NCBI GenBank assembly: GCA_914767715.1
Contig: OU612075.1
Location: forward strand, 12,834,001 to 12,898,000
Direction: 5' to 3'
Length of the DNA: 64,000 bases
Source: Membranipora membranacea
Taxonomy: Eukaryota; Bryozoa; Gymnolaemata; Cheilostomatida; Membraniporidae
In this document: one piece after another, positions 13,063 to 27,900 of the stretch
Layout of the letters: every line of letters starts with the position of its first letter
Numbering within the stretch: position 1 is the first letter of the stretch
Translations under genes and position numbers: made by a program
The notes under the pieces: model-generated
Databases searched by the model: none
What the model saw: only the letters and a program-made list of their open reading frames with translations
What the model was told of the DNA's origin: nothing

Positions 13063-16000
13063 GTAAGTAGTATGTTGATAATCATTAAAATTCCTGCGGA
13101 CAAGGTGCTAAACAGGTTCTATCTGCAGACGGCTAGAGACTGGTCCAGGGTTAAGGCAACCCTTGGCTAAGGATATCCTATTTTTCATTCACTGGCAGTT
13201 GACCTTTGTAACAATGAATGAAATTATCTAACTCGTACCTTTCGGCGGCTACTCAATGAAATGTAGCCACCTTTGCCAATCAAGCCGTCCACAAATACAA
13301 CATTTTATATGCCACCATGTTCAGCCAACCCGCGAGCATTTCACAACCATGTCAAAGTTTCCGGCTGTACATTATACACTAAACTTAAACCAAGTAGCAG
13401 TTTGTGTAATATTGAAGTTAGATTCAGTTTGCAGCAAAAACAATTGTAGTTTTAGTTTGTATGAGAAATGGCAATGATTTGAGAGAAAATGCCTGTGGTG
13501 TAAGGTCAGCTTGGTGCATTGCCACAGATCAGTTCTCTCATCTCATGTTTTTCGGCATTCTGGCTGTCAGTGTAATAATTCAGTCACAATCTAAATGTGA
13601 AGTAGTAAACCAATGAACTGGCTCATTCATTGGTAAAACAGTATGATTAGAATATTGGCATTCATGGCTTTGGGCAGCTGACACTGTGTTAATTCATGCC
13701 ATGTATGTCTGCTTTTCTAATCATTTTCAGATTATGTTGATTGATAATGCAAAGCCATGCATGGTGTTTGTGTAACTTGTGGAGAACTAGCTGGTTTGTT
13801 TGAGCATGCGAAGGCCAACAATCTTAGCTGGCACGGTTGTTGTGAAAGGCGTTTAGTTGCAGTTTCGCGGGATTTATAAACTATAATGTTATAGTACCAT
13901 GCCATATAGCTTATCAGCGCTGATAAGGGATGATTAAGTTGCACACTTATAATGTGACCATCTGCACACAGCTGTAAGCTACCCTATCAAGGCCGCCTCG
14001 CTCGCTCTACAGTGTGCCTGTGTGTGTACTGTGTAGCGTACAGGCAGTGTTGCCAAAACACAATATAGCCTTGCTGCACCAGTGTCCCCCCTCTTAGCCT
14101 TATCGTATATAAACAAATATAGTGTGCTCCTTTGTAATATGCCATCTCCAAGGGGGCCTCAGCAATGAATAAGAACAATTACTAATTTTGCAAATCCCTC
14201 TTTTGATGTGTATAGGCTTAATACAGTTCTATTATTTGTGATCTTATTGAATCATAAATAGATTGTAGATTGTATGCTTATATCAAGCATAATGGGACAT
14301 CTCAAACTGGTATTGTGATTGCTAGGTGTGTTGAAGATGGCATATGAATGACAGCATTGTAAACCATTGACAAAATGCAACATCTCTATATTCACTAGTG
14401 ACAGGCAGTTTTATCAATCAGCCTCTTCTCTTCAAGATGGCTATCAAAACATATTGAAAACGTTCTTCACAAGCGAGAAGCGCACACAAAAGAATTTCAA
14501 TGCAAAACCTGATAACCCTGTGTCTATGCAGGAATCAGATTGGTCAGCAGTTAGTAAGATCCTCGATATCAGCATCAGGGTTTGAGCTTCTCAGTAGTGT
14601 CGTGCAGGGAGTTTGGGACCTGTGTAGTGTCAGGAAGGGACTGTACTCAGCAGCAACAACCAGCTCTACCACAGACGGGTCTTTGTGTATCCAATTATGT
14701 CCCCTGCAGTGAAAACCCTGTAGATAAAACAAAAGGATTCAGTCTAGAACGGCCAAATTTTACAAAACATATGCCTGATGGAATAAATTTTCACAACTGA
14801 AAACTACTATGAAACCTTGGTAAACCCTCTGAATGCTAACTACCAGTCTCAAGCACAAGTTTCAGGATGGATTAGCCATCAAAATACCCGTAAATTCTGA
14901 ATGAGGCCAACTGAGAGCATTGTGGGAATTAATTCATCACTGACAATAACCTTGGCATCAAAGTACATCAAGCTTATTACAATAACATTAAAAATGTCTA
15001 AAGCAGACCCTATGGATGACAATGAATATTGCAGATGGGGTTATGAATCTTGAGAACGCTTTAACCCAAATTCAGCTTCAACAATTAGGGACTGCTTGAC
15101 ACTTTATGGCTACAACTTGAAAGTATGTCTGAACTACATGAAATCTTATGGTAGTAGGTCTATTATCTCTAGAAAACCTTGGGAGGCCGGTGTATTAATT
15201 TCATACTGACTGATGCTGTTATGTTGATCGATGCAGCATTAATTATTTTTGTTGGGGTCAAGTGTGGTCTATCTGTTTGTGGAGAACTGTTTGAACTTGA
15301 AGGATACATGGGCTGTATCCAACAACAGTCAACCTCAGACAATGAATTGTCAGGTTTGAGTGTTGCTGATCAGGATCAAAGCAACATGTCCCATATGCTT
15401 TTTTAGTAATTGAATGCAGATATAAATGTATCCTTTGCGCAGCATGGGCCTGTAGTTTTACTACAATACTGACATTTTTAACTCTTTAAATGTGGTCCAT
15501 TATTTCATTAATTTTTCACATCCTCATCCCTGATCATGTCAAACTAAAAACGAGGGTAATTGGAAACAGTCAAAATTTCAAGGGTTGGCTTTGCTGATAA
15601 GTCCATCATAGTGGCTAATGTTGTTTGGTTTGTCGTGTCTCCAGCAGTGCTGCTGATAGCAGTCACGGCCCTTTACATAGAGCTACTCATCAAACTAGGG
15701 TCATAAACCAAAGTTTAATGTAACTGGGTAGCTTTTATGCTGGTATGTCCGTTTTATATTGGTAAAACTTGTGTAGTAAGCCTAGCACTGTTCTCGGTAG
15801 TACTAGTCTCTCAGCATTTTATGCCTGGTCTTGATGATAATATTTTACACAAGAAAGAATAACAACATCACAAGCAGTTTCACATGAATGAGCAGTCAAA
15901 ATAGCCCTGTCGGAAACTTGAATAATGAATGGCCTGTCATGTCAGTTGGCTACGGGTTAGAATTTTGCCATTGATACAGGTTTCTAGTTCAGTCAAATGG

Positions 16001-17873
16001 TATGCCATTAAGAGGATATGCCTTGGATTTTTTATGCCATGATGCACATCATTTGATATTATGAGAGCCTGCCATAGCTTCACTGTTTACATTGTCTGAT
16101 ATAATGCTTGGCTTTTACAAAGCTCAAAATCATTATCAGCTCACAACACCTGTGTAAATCCATGGGATTGAGGCTTCATTGCAAGTATTCAATCTTTCAT
16201 CTATTATTGCAGGAGAAGGCAAAACTAAAAGTATTTGCATTCAAAATTTACTGCTTTGTCAATGACTTTGTAATCATAAGTTTTCAGGGAAATACACAAC
16301 ATCAGTAAGAGCAATTGGTTCAGGTATCATTTGAGGGCACTACTCTCCTTTTTATCAGGTGGCTAAAATTTACTTCGATATTTGATGTGGCTTGTGCAAG
16401 CAGATTTACATTTTGTATAGGTGTGCTAACTGCTTTTTCTATGTGCCTCAGGGCATTAATATGGCTTTTTATGAGGGCTTGCCATCACAAATCTATGCCA
16501 TCAGTGACTAGGCTCTGTATTAGTGTCTGTATGCATTTGTGGAAAGATTTTGGCTGATGCCTGCAGAGACAGAACTGTATTGGTGCCAACGACACTTGGA
16601 TCATCAGAGCAGATCTTGTTTGCATAGCACAATTACAAGTTGGGCCTAATGTATAGAAAAGTCAGACAATCAGTTGCAAGTTTATTAATGACTTTTAGAG
16701 CCGTCTCCAATACTACTAAACATGAATGTTGACAAGCTAGAAGCATTGTGAATTGGCTCCGGTATTAGATCTTAATCACTTTGCTGATTGGCTGTACAAA
16801 ACTCCTGAAGCACATAGTCAAATCAGGCATCTTGATAACTAGTTATAGCCGACAAAAAGTCTGAATACATGAGAGCTATTTGCAACGTACTTGAATACAA
16901 AACTGGATCATCTGGCCAGCTATATCATTACAACACGTAGTTTTCCTGTCAATTAGCATAAATGTGATTGCAGTGTTACTATTCATAGTGACTGGTCAGG
17001 TCCAACTGAGGGGATTGTGAGGTGGCCATGTACATACACACAGCTATGTTATTAAATGATCTCAATGGTATGGCCTAATTTCACACGCTGTCACCAATTA
17101 AATGTGAAGATCTACGCTTGTGACACAGCCTTTCTGGTTCATATGCCAGCAAGAGGACGGGTGACAATATTCGCCTGATTTAGAATTGGTCACACACTGT
17201 TTACTTGAATATCTTAGGAAAGTGAAGAGAACAATGCCCACCTGCACAAACCTAGAACAATGTTTGTTATCGAGGCTTTTTGTTTGTTTATTAAGATTTA
17301 GTTGGAGCGTATACTAAGCTTATGATGCCTTGAAAAAAATTGCATGCTCCATTCAAAAGATGTTGATATGGTAGTTTTGATATTAAGAATATGATTGAGC
17401 TCAATAAATAGGCCAGGAGTAATAGTTTTAGCATAAGCCAAAACAGGTGCTCCAACTACATTGAATTATTTTCAGAGCTCATTGAGTACAAAGCCTGGCT
17501 AAATGAAGCATCTTGTTATTGCAAGAGAAATAGGCGGGATTTCGATGGCAGGGTCTCTGTTAAAGGGCAAGGCAAAATTACTAACCGAAATGCACTTTCA
17601 GTTGATGATATAAATCTTTCCAAACCACAAAGCCACATTATAGTGATTAGTGGCACTAGGGAAAGATTATTTCAGTGACTGGTGGTTAGCTGAATGGATG
17701 ATGATAATGGTAGACATTTTTTTATTAATTAGAGCAGAACATTATTCTTCTGTCTCTGGTGCATTCCGTCAAGAATCTCACCACCATCTCCAGCCACAAA
17801 ACTAAGGCAAACTCAACCTTGGAGCTACAGTGTGTACTGAAACTAGTAACTTATATTTTCATTTCTTATTCAG
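13063..17873 (+). other. Gene-poor interval, probable Sprouty 5'UTR intron
   Basis: If the exon at 12875-13062 belongs to Sprouty, this is its last 5'UTR intron. I find no domain-bearing ORF here. The ORFs at 14500-14800, 15179-15406 and 16108-16557 have biased compositions and no splice context. Confidence 0.4.
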
Positions 17874-17877
17874 ATTG

Positions 17878-17898
17878 ATGGTAGATGGACGAGGATAA
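17878..17898 (+). promoter_or_regulatory. Upstream ORF overlapping the Sprouty start
   Basis: Four bases after the 17874 splice acceptor an ATG opens a six-codon ORF that stops at 17896-17898. It runs across the Sprouty start codon (17885) in another frame. Both ATGs have T at -3 and G at +4, so scanning ribosomes would choose between two weak sites. This could lower Sprouty translation; that is inference. Confidence 0.5.
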
Positions 17899-18934
17899 CA
17901 ACCAGAGCCCGCCTCCTCTTCCCAATCGGCCAGGTAGACCTGTAAGGATACAAAGCATCGATGCTCTCAAGCCTGAAAACAGGAGTAACGACTATGTCGA
18001 TACAAATACGATTGCAGCAACAATTAATCCCCCAAAGAGGCCTCCCAAGGTCCACACACTCAAAAAGCCAAAACAGGCTGTCGAGCAACAGGACAATGCC
18101 AACAATGAACATCGAGAACAGTTGAAAGCCTGTCAGAATAAGACACAAGAGGAGTACAAGTCAGCGGAACTACCACAGCTCCCACCTCGCAATAATCGTG
18201 CTCCAGCTTTACCTCCTAGAGCTGTTACAAACTTTCCAAACATACATGGATTATCAAGGCCGACAAACATACCGTCTACCCCTCCAAGCTTGGTAGAAAA
18301 GTCTTTCCAGCAGTGCAATCCTACATCTGAAAGGCATCAAGTTAATCCAGTTAGAACAAACACTTCTAATCGTAACTCCAATCGCCTCCAGTCGTCAGTA
18401 TTAATTATAACTTCAGAGCCTCCAAGGCTTTCTTCATCACGTTTCCCATCGTTACGTCGGCAGGATAAGTCACCCTCTAAGGACTCACCACTGGTGACTC
18501 AACAACCACAAACAGCTAACAATATAACATTGACTCTTGATCAAACCGGAGCTTTGAATAACACTATAATATGTCCGCAATGTGGTCGTTGTAGATGTTC
18601 CCATTGCACAGGCGACCGACAACTTCCAGAACGCTGGCTGTGTGAAGGCAACTGTCGCTGCAGTGCTGACAGTGTAGTGGATACGTTGAGCTGTATGTGC
18701 TGTGTTAAAAGTTGTTTTAAGACTTGTATTGACAATCCGGATGGTCAGCGAGTGGATCCATGTTCATGTACAGACACTCCTAAGTGCCTTGTTCGTTGGT
18801 CTGCTATGGCAGCACTAAGTCTTTGTCTTCCATGTCTTTGCTGTTACTGGCCAATGCAGCTAGGGGTAAAGGCAGCGACAGCATGTTATAACAGTCCATG
18901 CTGTCGTAATCGCGGGTGCAACTGTGAAGACTGA
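17885..18934 (+). CDS. spry: Sprouty, feedback inhibitor of receptor tyrosine kinase/Ras-MAPK signalling
   Basis: A single coding exon of 349 residues. The N-terminus has a proline-rich SH3-ligand-like stretch (PPPLPNRPGRP, 9-19) followed by SNDYVDTN with Tyr37. This sits where Sprouty proteins carry the conserved phospho-tyrosine (Tyr55 of human SPRY2) that docks the Cbl TKB domain and Grb2. The middle is low-complexity and rich in P, S and N. The C-terminus (about 229-349) is a complete Sprouty domain with about 25 cysteines, including CPQCGRCRC, ERWLCEGNCRCS, CMCCVKSC and CLPCLCCYWP, which in the family is palmitoylated and membrane-targeting. An acceptor at 17874 shows that the 5'UTR is spliced. 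AATAAA at 19631 is a possible poly(A) signal. Sprouty is confident; which vertebrate paralogue is closest is not meaningful here. Confidence 0.95.
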   Translation: MDEDNNQSPPPLPNRPGRPVRIQSIDALKPENRSNDYVDTNTIAATINPPKRPPKVHTLKKPKQAVEQQDNANNEHREQLKACQNKTQEEYKSAELPQLPPRNNRAPALPPRAVTNFPNIHGLSRPTNIPSTPPSLVEKSFQQCNPTSERHQVNPVRTNTSNRNSNRLQSSVLIITSEPPRLSSSRFPSLRRQDKSPSKDSPLVTQQPQTANNITLTLDQTGALNNTIICPQCGRCRCSHCTGDRQLPERWLCEGNCRCSADSVVDTLSCMCCVKSCFKTCIDNPDGQRVDPCSCTDTPKCLVRWSAMAALSLCLPCLCCYWPMQLGVKAATACYNSPCCRNRGCNCED

Positions 18935-21900
18935 GAACCCAATGAAACAATATTATTAACTGCTGATTTGATACGAAATCTCCACTGCCATGTTTGCATA
19001 CTGACAGGAACACCCAGCGTTCTAAGACTGGTTCTCTTGGACTGTATGCTAAAACAGAACACTAACTGAGCCAAGAGATGGCTCACATCAACCTACTGCT
19101 TTCAACAACGACCTAACCTACATTTGCACGGACAGGACATGCTCTTAAACTAGTTGGAGGGCTAAAACAATGGTAACGGACTAACACACAAAAGATAAAA
19201 CAGGCGTTCATGCCTCTGAAGCTGCACCATAACCATAATCGTTGATATTTTAGATTATTTAATGAGCACTCTACCTTTACCTCATCAACCACTAACAACA
19301 TCTCCAGCTATAAAATTGCTCAGGTTTGATAGCATAGCCTGGTCTGTCAGCCTATGGCATTTGAAAGAGAGAGAGAACACGAAACCAGATAAGATAGTTG
19401 GCTATAATGAAACGAATAGACGAATGTCTTGAATTTGATAAATTTGTGAAATGATTGAAACGATTATTTTTGTTTGATTTCATGACTCTGCTTAAAAATC
19501 TTTTGAGAATCATTTGTTGTGTACCATATTATTTTTTACAGTGGTACTTCAATCTTTTGGCAGAAACATGATAAATTTATTGTATTTTTCTTACAATATG
19601 GAAGCTGTGTTCAAACCTACATTACGCCTCAATAAAGGCTCTCAGCACTATCTCTACCCAATGAAGCTTTACCAGTATTTTGTTTCCAGTAAACTACAGT
19701 ATCACACCACAACCACTTTATTTTCGTTCTTGTGTATAATGCGTATCAATGACACACATAAAAGCCTTCATTGATCACAAATGTTGTTATGTCCGATCTC
19801 AGAAAATGCAATGAGGCAATCTAATTTGTGTGACATGAGCCTCAAAAATGTTTACATTCATCTCCATGATAGGGGCTATTTTGATAACAACCCAATAAGA
19901 AAGAATACACAATGGTCTGTCTAGTGTCTACCTCAACATTGTAGATTGTAAATTTTGAGTAAATAGCCATAAATAACTTGGTTCGAAATAAAGCGCCAAC
20001 CTGAAATCATGGCAATTATCTGATAGTTGATACTAAAGTGAAACTTGAACTGTGGAGGGAGAACCAATATAAATCCATGAATGAAAAAAATTAACTGATT
20101 CTTTTACTCTAAAGCAGAAAGCTGCTGAAGCTTATTGAGTTATATGGTAATACAGTTTGTGTGTATCACAATACCCTGACTGGTTTCCTGTTGAAAACAA
20201 CCACAATCACTTTGACAGTATTATAGTTTGCTGCTTTCTAAGCATTGAAACACCCCAGTGGCACCAGAAATTAATCGGCTAGATATATTTTACTATGTAG
20301 TGTAATTGATCAGTGGTTCCTTCATTGAGTAGCCAGTATGGTGAGACTAGGTTTTAATTGTTTTTTCAATGGAATTATCATGATGATTGATTAGACAAAC
20401 ACAATAAAGGATTTGTCAGAGTAAAACATTGTCATCAATAACCTAGCCATGGAAATTTTAATCACAACCCCTATGTTGGAAAGCGGATATGTGGTTATAT
20501 GGTTACCAGGTTTGCAATGCCGCAGTGTCAGGTATGCCAGCGCAATATGATTTAGAGCCAAGACTGATGATAAGATGATATAGTTAATCACATTCATTCA
20601 TCCATAACTGCATAATTCTTAGGCGTCTCTTGCATATTAGAAGAATATACATTTATTTCATGAAAAATTCCGCTTTCTCATTTATCCCATTTGGTATGCC
20701 CACAACAATAATACTCAAGCTGTAATACAAAACACAGTAAACAGTGCATTGGTCCTGTGTTATGCCTAGTTGGACAAATAATATTTACATTCTGAGATTT
20801 AAGATGGGGTTGACATGAGATTAAGCCTGATAAATTTGACCATAATAATGTTCAAGATTACTATGCCCATAAGCTAGTATACGGCAGACTGCAGCTACAT
20901 TCATGGCAACACACAAGGCTCAAGGTGTCTTTTGGATGATAAGTGACAAGCACTATGGAGCGATTATCATTGCTGTTACTAGGCTAGCGGAGAACTGCCA
21001 CTATTGTGTGCTTGTTGATCTTGGGATTGAAATAGGTGGCACCTACTGCCATGACACTGGTGATGTTTTGTTTTGCGCCATGGCATGTTTTATCAGATGT
21101 CAATGTCGATGATTGCCATTCCATTATCATATTCAAAAAGTGTTGAGACAGAAACAATATTTGACAGCATCGTTGTACAAAGATATGCTCTCTTGATTGC
21201 AAATTCACTTTGATTAAACAGCCGAGTTATCAGTTCCATATTTTACTTCAATTTTAATACGAAAACTATTTTTCACATTAATCAATTTATGGATAAATGT
21301 CTTGCCATAGTAATAACTTCATAGCCATTCCAATGCCCATTCATGTCAGTTCTAGTTCCGGTTGAAGGTGCTTGGTTTTCAGACCATACAAAGCTATTCA
21401 TTCTCCACAATAAATGAATAGGGGCTATGGCATAACATTAGTTCATGTTCGGCAATATCTGAGTAGGTAAAGCAGAGATAAAGGTCTTACCACATGGCTA
21501 AATTTATTCATCTATCAGTGTAATGCAATGTAATTCATTCACTAAACATCATCACATAGTTGCATTATTCGTAGTAGGGGAGAGAGAAAACACTGTATAT
21601 GACTGGTACAAACAACAATCAGCGAAATGTACTCGGTGACACTTGGGCATCGCAGGGCTTACAAATAAATCTAATCAGCGACTAAGATTGAGAGACGGTC
21701 ACTGATGCAGGCGTCATACTGTGTTAGCATGCCTCATAAAATCAGGCTCACAATCAAACAAGCCTGGTATAGGGTGATTCCGATGTGAATAGAGATGACA
21801 ATGGAGAATTAAAATCTGGCCAATTCACTGGATTGCTTGGCATTGCCTTGATTTAAAAGCACTTGAAGCATGGCTGTCATGTTAGTTATTCAGCTTCGCT

Positions 21901-24900
21901 TACAAATAAACTTATAAAATCATACACGTGATGGCGGATGCGTGCTTTTATTCCGTTCACTTTTCTTTACAGTTCGCTTACTCCTGTTCAAATACGTTCA
22001 AAGCATTTTCGGATATTATTTGAAGTTGGGGAGCTTCAGAGTTCATGCCAATGGTCCAATTCAAACAAGACTATGATTCTTAATTTTTGTAATTATAACA
22101 TTGCCTAATAATAATGAGTGGTTATAGGTTAACCTGCTTGATGTGAGGCTACTAATCATCCAAAATGCTAATGTCTCACCAAAGCTGGAAATTGTGCCAG
22201 CCCATTGAAAAGCAAGATATTTGAAAAGAGTGTTTGTCTTTAACAGCACTAAATGTATAAACTTTTTTGTGGCTGCACAGGATGCGTTGCCAAAAAATGG
22301 ACAGCTTGAACTTTACTCGCTTGTAATGTCGGCCGGCCATATTCCGAGTTACTTTTTACATTAGCAGTTTCGAGAATCAGTGGCGCGCTTGTATATGAGC
22401 TGAATAGAGGCCAGAGGTGAAGGAAATGATGCCTTAATTTTGTTTTGGGTGCGGTTATTCATTAGGAATTACTAATCTCCTACAGCCATTACAATAATTA
22501 GGATGCCTGCAGTTCTTCCTCATTATTGCTTTCAACTATTCTGAATCTTAAAAATTTCATCATGATGCTGCTGGTTTTAAGGTAGAATAGTTAGCAGGTC
22601 ATCAATGAAATAAGCGTTCAACATCGTAACTCGGATATCTGTGTGCAGATAGCCAATGTTCACAGTATCAGTTCTGAAATAAATCTGGTCATAACATGAA
22701 GCTATGGCAGCTGCGTGGGCAGTGCAATGCACCGCTAACTAGATTGCGCCCGCCCGGATGTAACTAACTTCTTGCAATTAATTGATTGTAACAACATAGT
22801 GATGTGTAACAACAACTCCATCTAAGATTATGGATACTGCTCCAAACTAGGAATGCCTTTGTTGAGCTACTGTGTAGTAAACTGCACTGTTTCACAACAT
22901 ACAAAATTTACCCTAAGATTATGAATAGGAGTTTGCATTATTTGTGGTTATGACATGGCAAATGTTTTTCATTATTGTGTGTTGTATGTTTTGTATAGTC
23001 AATACCCCATTCATTCATTACCAACCTATTCAATTTACTGTTTTAGGCAGCATTGGCAAATACAAACCATTTACAGAGCAGTATTCTATACAAATACAGG
23101 ATTTCATTCATCAATCAAAAAACCTCAGACTACTGCCTCAAAGCCATAAAAGCATCAGAAATCTCAACCGGAACATGAAATTGCAACAATGAATGAATCT
23201 GTTTGAGATACACAGCACATAAAAAGGACAATAACATGAACTCCCATGCTTTTAAAGTTGGGGTGATCATAAAAGTCCTGTGGAGTGTTAGGCGCTTCGC
23301 TTCGTTAAGTACAGACAGCAAAATAATGTCTACACACCACTGATGACTTTTCAAAACTGTACCAAAAAGATAATCTAGAAATTAAACTGTGCCCTATCAA
23401 ATTGTAAACTGTCAGATGACAAATTTGAAGAATTGGTGATTGTTGTAATAAATACATTATATATTAATGACCCTGACACCTATAATGGTCTAATGATGCT
23501 TGATTTTTCTTTGCTTACTGCGAACTATTCAGTTTCCGAAAAACTTGCTATTGAAAACAGTTTTATATATTGAGAAGCACTAACAGAAATATTTTTCTAC
23601 CATTTGCAAGTGCAGATGTACATCAGGTTATGACGTTGTTAGGTTTGACTGTTCATTTTGTCTGTTCCGTATTAAACAGTTACCTTACTGATGGGTGAGG
23701 TAAGCTACGCTAACTTCCAACATCAGCTTTTCTATTTTACGTACATACCAGTACTGCTTAATGAACTATTATACCTATGATTTAGATTTACTGTGTATAT
23801 TGATATAACCTTGTGAGCCACATAATTGACTCAAATGCAATGCTGTTGGGTTATTTCAGGACTCATTAACAAACAGGCAACGCAGCAGTTCAAAACCGCA
23901 GTATATAACCAGTCGATATTGTTAAAGTCATACAGTGCTTTGAAAAAGCTGAGAAATATCAGCTATGTACGAGGTATTAATTCATATGCGCTAATTGCAC
24001 AAACTGTAATTAAGTTTTCAAGTCATCTACATGTACTTTAGTGTCATGAATATTTCATAATGGCTTAGAGCGACAGGAAGTCATTTACCAGTCACAAAAC
24101 AAGTACGCAGCAGCCGATTTATCATGCTCATGTCACTTAATGGAAATGAAAGAAAATGTTAAATTCCATCAGACTGAAGGCACCATTTCAGTTTGCCTAC
24201 GCCAGCCTAACATTTAACTTAATGATAATGTAACCCTGTAGAGCATTCGAAAGGATCATTATCTTACTGAAGATGCTTAATTTTTACGATGCCTGCGTCC
24301 CACGGTGACATGTAAGAGAAGCAGAGGTTTCCTCATGTCTCTGAGAACTACGAGTATAATAATAGCCTTGCGCAGTAATTATAGTCATCGGTGAAACGAC
24401 AATAACTACAACCTCATATGCTTTTCTAGTTGATACAAGTGCCAGTCAACAGGCCACTTCCGTTCCATTAAAGTCAAAATCTTTTACGCTGACGCTTTGC
24501 ACAGATAATTTTTCATGTTATTCAAACTAATTATATGTCATGTCACTAGCCCACTTGTTTGTTGCCTGCCTCCTGAACTGCCTGATAGCCCAGTTATGAA
24601 TATGTAATAAATACCGTACATTGGTAGCCAAGATGATATTGAACACGTGAGAAAATATGCAGTACTGTATGTTTCCCAAGTTTGGATTTGCAGCTCAAAT
24701 TATTTTCTAAAATCCCTGAACTACCATAAAGGAAGATCTCAGGGTTCAGTTCACTCGATATTTTTCAAGCCAGTCAGTCCATCTACTGGGATAATTCACT
24801 GGGATAATTACGAATTGAATTTAGGAAAACCATGTTAAAACAACTCTGAAACTCACGACATGCAAACATCACAATTTAGTTAAATTTATTTATACCTTTT

Positions 24901-27900
24901 TGGTTTTGGGAGGAGGGGATGAAGGTTTTAAATGAATGGAAAATGTGTGAGAGTTTACAATGATTTCCCTATACACCTGATATGATTTTTCATCAGGTTT
25001 CAAACCCGTTGGGCGATTCGATAACACATAATGTTTGGTGAAGGGGTAGCCATGACTTAGGGATAATCTTAATTTTATATGTCAATTCTCATGTTCACAG
25101 CATGCTGTAACTTCATCTAGAGCAGTGAGCAAGTTCGTAAGCATGACAATGCGCAACAAAATACTGAAAAGCGAATAACACCTTCCCATGGCAAAGGAAG
25201 CTGGCACATTCATAATTCATTCTTCAGTAATGTCTACCTGTTTATTTAATCCTATCACTAGATTATACAATGTAGCCACAATGATAAAATTCTGCAGCCT
25301 AGATAGGGCATGTACGTAACAGCAAAACTTTGTAACCCAGCTGTATGTACCTAAGCTTATCACAAGCATGAACAGACTGCAACGTACTACCGCAAAGAAC
25401 CGCCGATGGCAGATTCTATATATTATCGTATTTAAAGGTCAAAACCAATCATATCCGACTACTATTCATATGTATAAAAATAACTGAATTTAGCGAAACA
25501 ATAGATATATTTTTTTCTTCAAGATTATTATTCTACAAAATCATCAGGAACCAAAAACAATTCCGCAATAATTTTTTTATCCAGCCCGAGAACTTGTTTT
25601 GAAGCTCTCATAATTTTACTAAGAGGTTCTATCTCGCAGCCATTAAAAGAGAATCGAAGTATTAATCCTGTCATAATGGTAAGGTATTTCTGAGCATGCA
25701 AATGTCAAAATATTTAAAAGACCAAATAAAACTGAACTTTCTTTTTGTCCATATTCAATTCTTTGCCAATGAATACATGTGTGAAATAGGATTCGATAAT
25801 CTCCAAATCTCTCACTCTGATTATGAAGTGTCAAAGTTATGTAAGAATACACTTGAGTGAGATAAGTTGTTCGTTGGTAAAAGAAAATTTTTCTGCAATA
25901 TCCCGATATGCCGCGTGCGCCCGGTTTATTTGATGATGAATATCAGCAGCCAGGTTTTCGATGGAAGCAACACGAAAAACACATGGTAAATAAAAGATAA
26001 TTTTCATAATGCATTTTCGAGACATTACTGCTCTCTCAATTAATTCACTCTTGTCACTTCGCCACTGTTGAATTATATTTCATGACCGATATTCTTCAAG
26101 AATGGCCTTTGCCTCTAGATAATAGGGCATGTATTGTTTTTTGAATGAAATGTATATCCATTTCAGTTGCTTCCTGTCAATGCCCTTGTTTCCAAGCCAA
26201 ACAATTGTTTTGTATAGTGACGTATTTATACACTGTCAGCATCACAAATCCAACACCTGGTATCTGCATGTGAATGATTGCATACTTATATATTATTCAT
26301 ATGTGAGTAAACTGATCTCTGTTGTGAATATTTGCCTCAGCTAACGGAAGTAGTGTCATATAGGCATTCATTCAAATGCTATGGCAGCCAAGCTGCTGTT
26401 ATTTTATACATTCTAGCCTTCTCTTTTAACCTGCCAATCATTTAGAATCAGACCAATTCTAGATGCCGACCTATTGCTAGTAAGGTAGTGCAACTTCTGA
26501 TGGATGTGTCTGAACTACTAATCATTCATGTGAGAGTAATGGTGCACTTATTCCGGTGATATTTATTTTAATCATCGCCGGTTATTGAATACCCAGGGGG
26601 ATGCTTACTGCAAAGAGCAAGTACAGGTATTCCATTCATAACATCCGCTAACGGAAGCGCTGCTTCCTAATACAACTAAATTTATACAGTAAGGATTACC
26701 TTGAAAGATCAAAGTGACTAGCATTTACACCCGATATTCACCTTTCATTTACGCCAGTCTTTAGCGCTCCTGGGTCCACTTCTATAAATATAACGAAATT
26801 CATCACGGAAAATAGGATGATCCGCGTAATTGAGAACCTCAGGTAAGAATTAGAAAACCGATTACTAAATATAGATAAATGGAGCTCATCATTACAGCTT
26901 GAACTGAGCAGGAACTTTCCTACTTCCTGCGCATGAAACTGGAAACTTGTGATCAAATGACTATTTATGACGGAAACGCTTCCAATCTCAATTGGCATGA
27001 TCGGACACTGAAAGCGAGTCTGGGAGTTTAAATTTTAAAATTTAGCTACCAAGCTCATCAGTTTGGAGTAAACCCCACTGATTATTAGACTGTAATGAAA
27101 TTAGCAGGCATCCTTTTGTTAGATGTTGAAATACAATCACCATGTTGGACTGAAAAGAACAGATGTTCTGCAATACTCGTCAATTTGTGGGAGTGAACTA
27201 GGCAACGAAAATGTTGAAACATGATCTGGTGCACAACCCACCTAGACGATGAACTGTAAGATAGGGACCTTGGGTCTGTGTACATCTTGTGATTATTCCT
27301 TGTTATTACCACAATCATGGTCCGAGTCTTGATTAATTTGGCACATCCTGAAAAGAGAAATAGTTAGATAACCAGCCAGTGTGTGCACGCGGATTCATGT
27401 CCGGCGCATACAATTATGGTGCATATAATGTAAAATAGCAGATACGGCAAGGAGATTTGCGAAGATTTACAGGTGGTGGAGTAGACAATTCCATTGAGAT
27501 TTTACTTACCAGATCATTTATCCTTTAAATATTCTTGTATATTTCGGTCCTCTAGAGTTTTATGCAGCAGTGAATGAGGTAAACTGACAAGTGACAACCA
27601 TTTCAGGATGAGATCAACATGTCAATAAATATTATACTTTGCGCAAGCTTTATCTGAATTCAAACTTCGATAATAAATCTTCTGGATGATGCCGGAATAA
27701 AGTTCATTGGATGGTCAGTACTGAGCAAATGGCTTAGTATTTTATTTTGTGCGCACTTAAAAATTCATCCTTTGCAATAATAGAAAAATAAATCAACAAA
27801 ACAAGAAAGAGAAAAAACACCAATACCCAATAATAAAAATACAACCAACTACCCAATAATAAAAAACAAAAAGCGGGAAGAAATATTCGCTAGTCATCGA

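Noticed and set aside
18541-18735. Minus-strand ORFs under Sprouty
   Set aside because: They are shadows of the cysteine-rich Sprouty coding exon.
25837-26025. Minus-strand ORF with an amphipathic helix-like stretch
   Set aside because: No domain, no partner exons, and it stands alone in a 9-kb gene desert.
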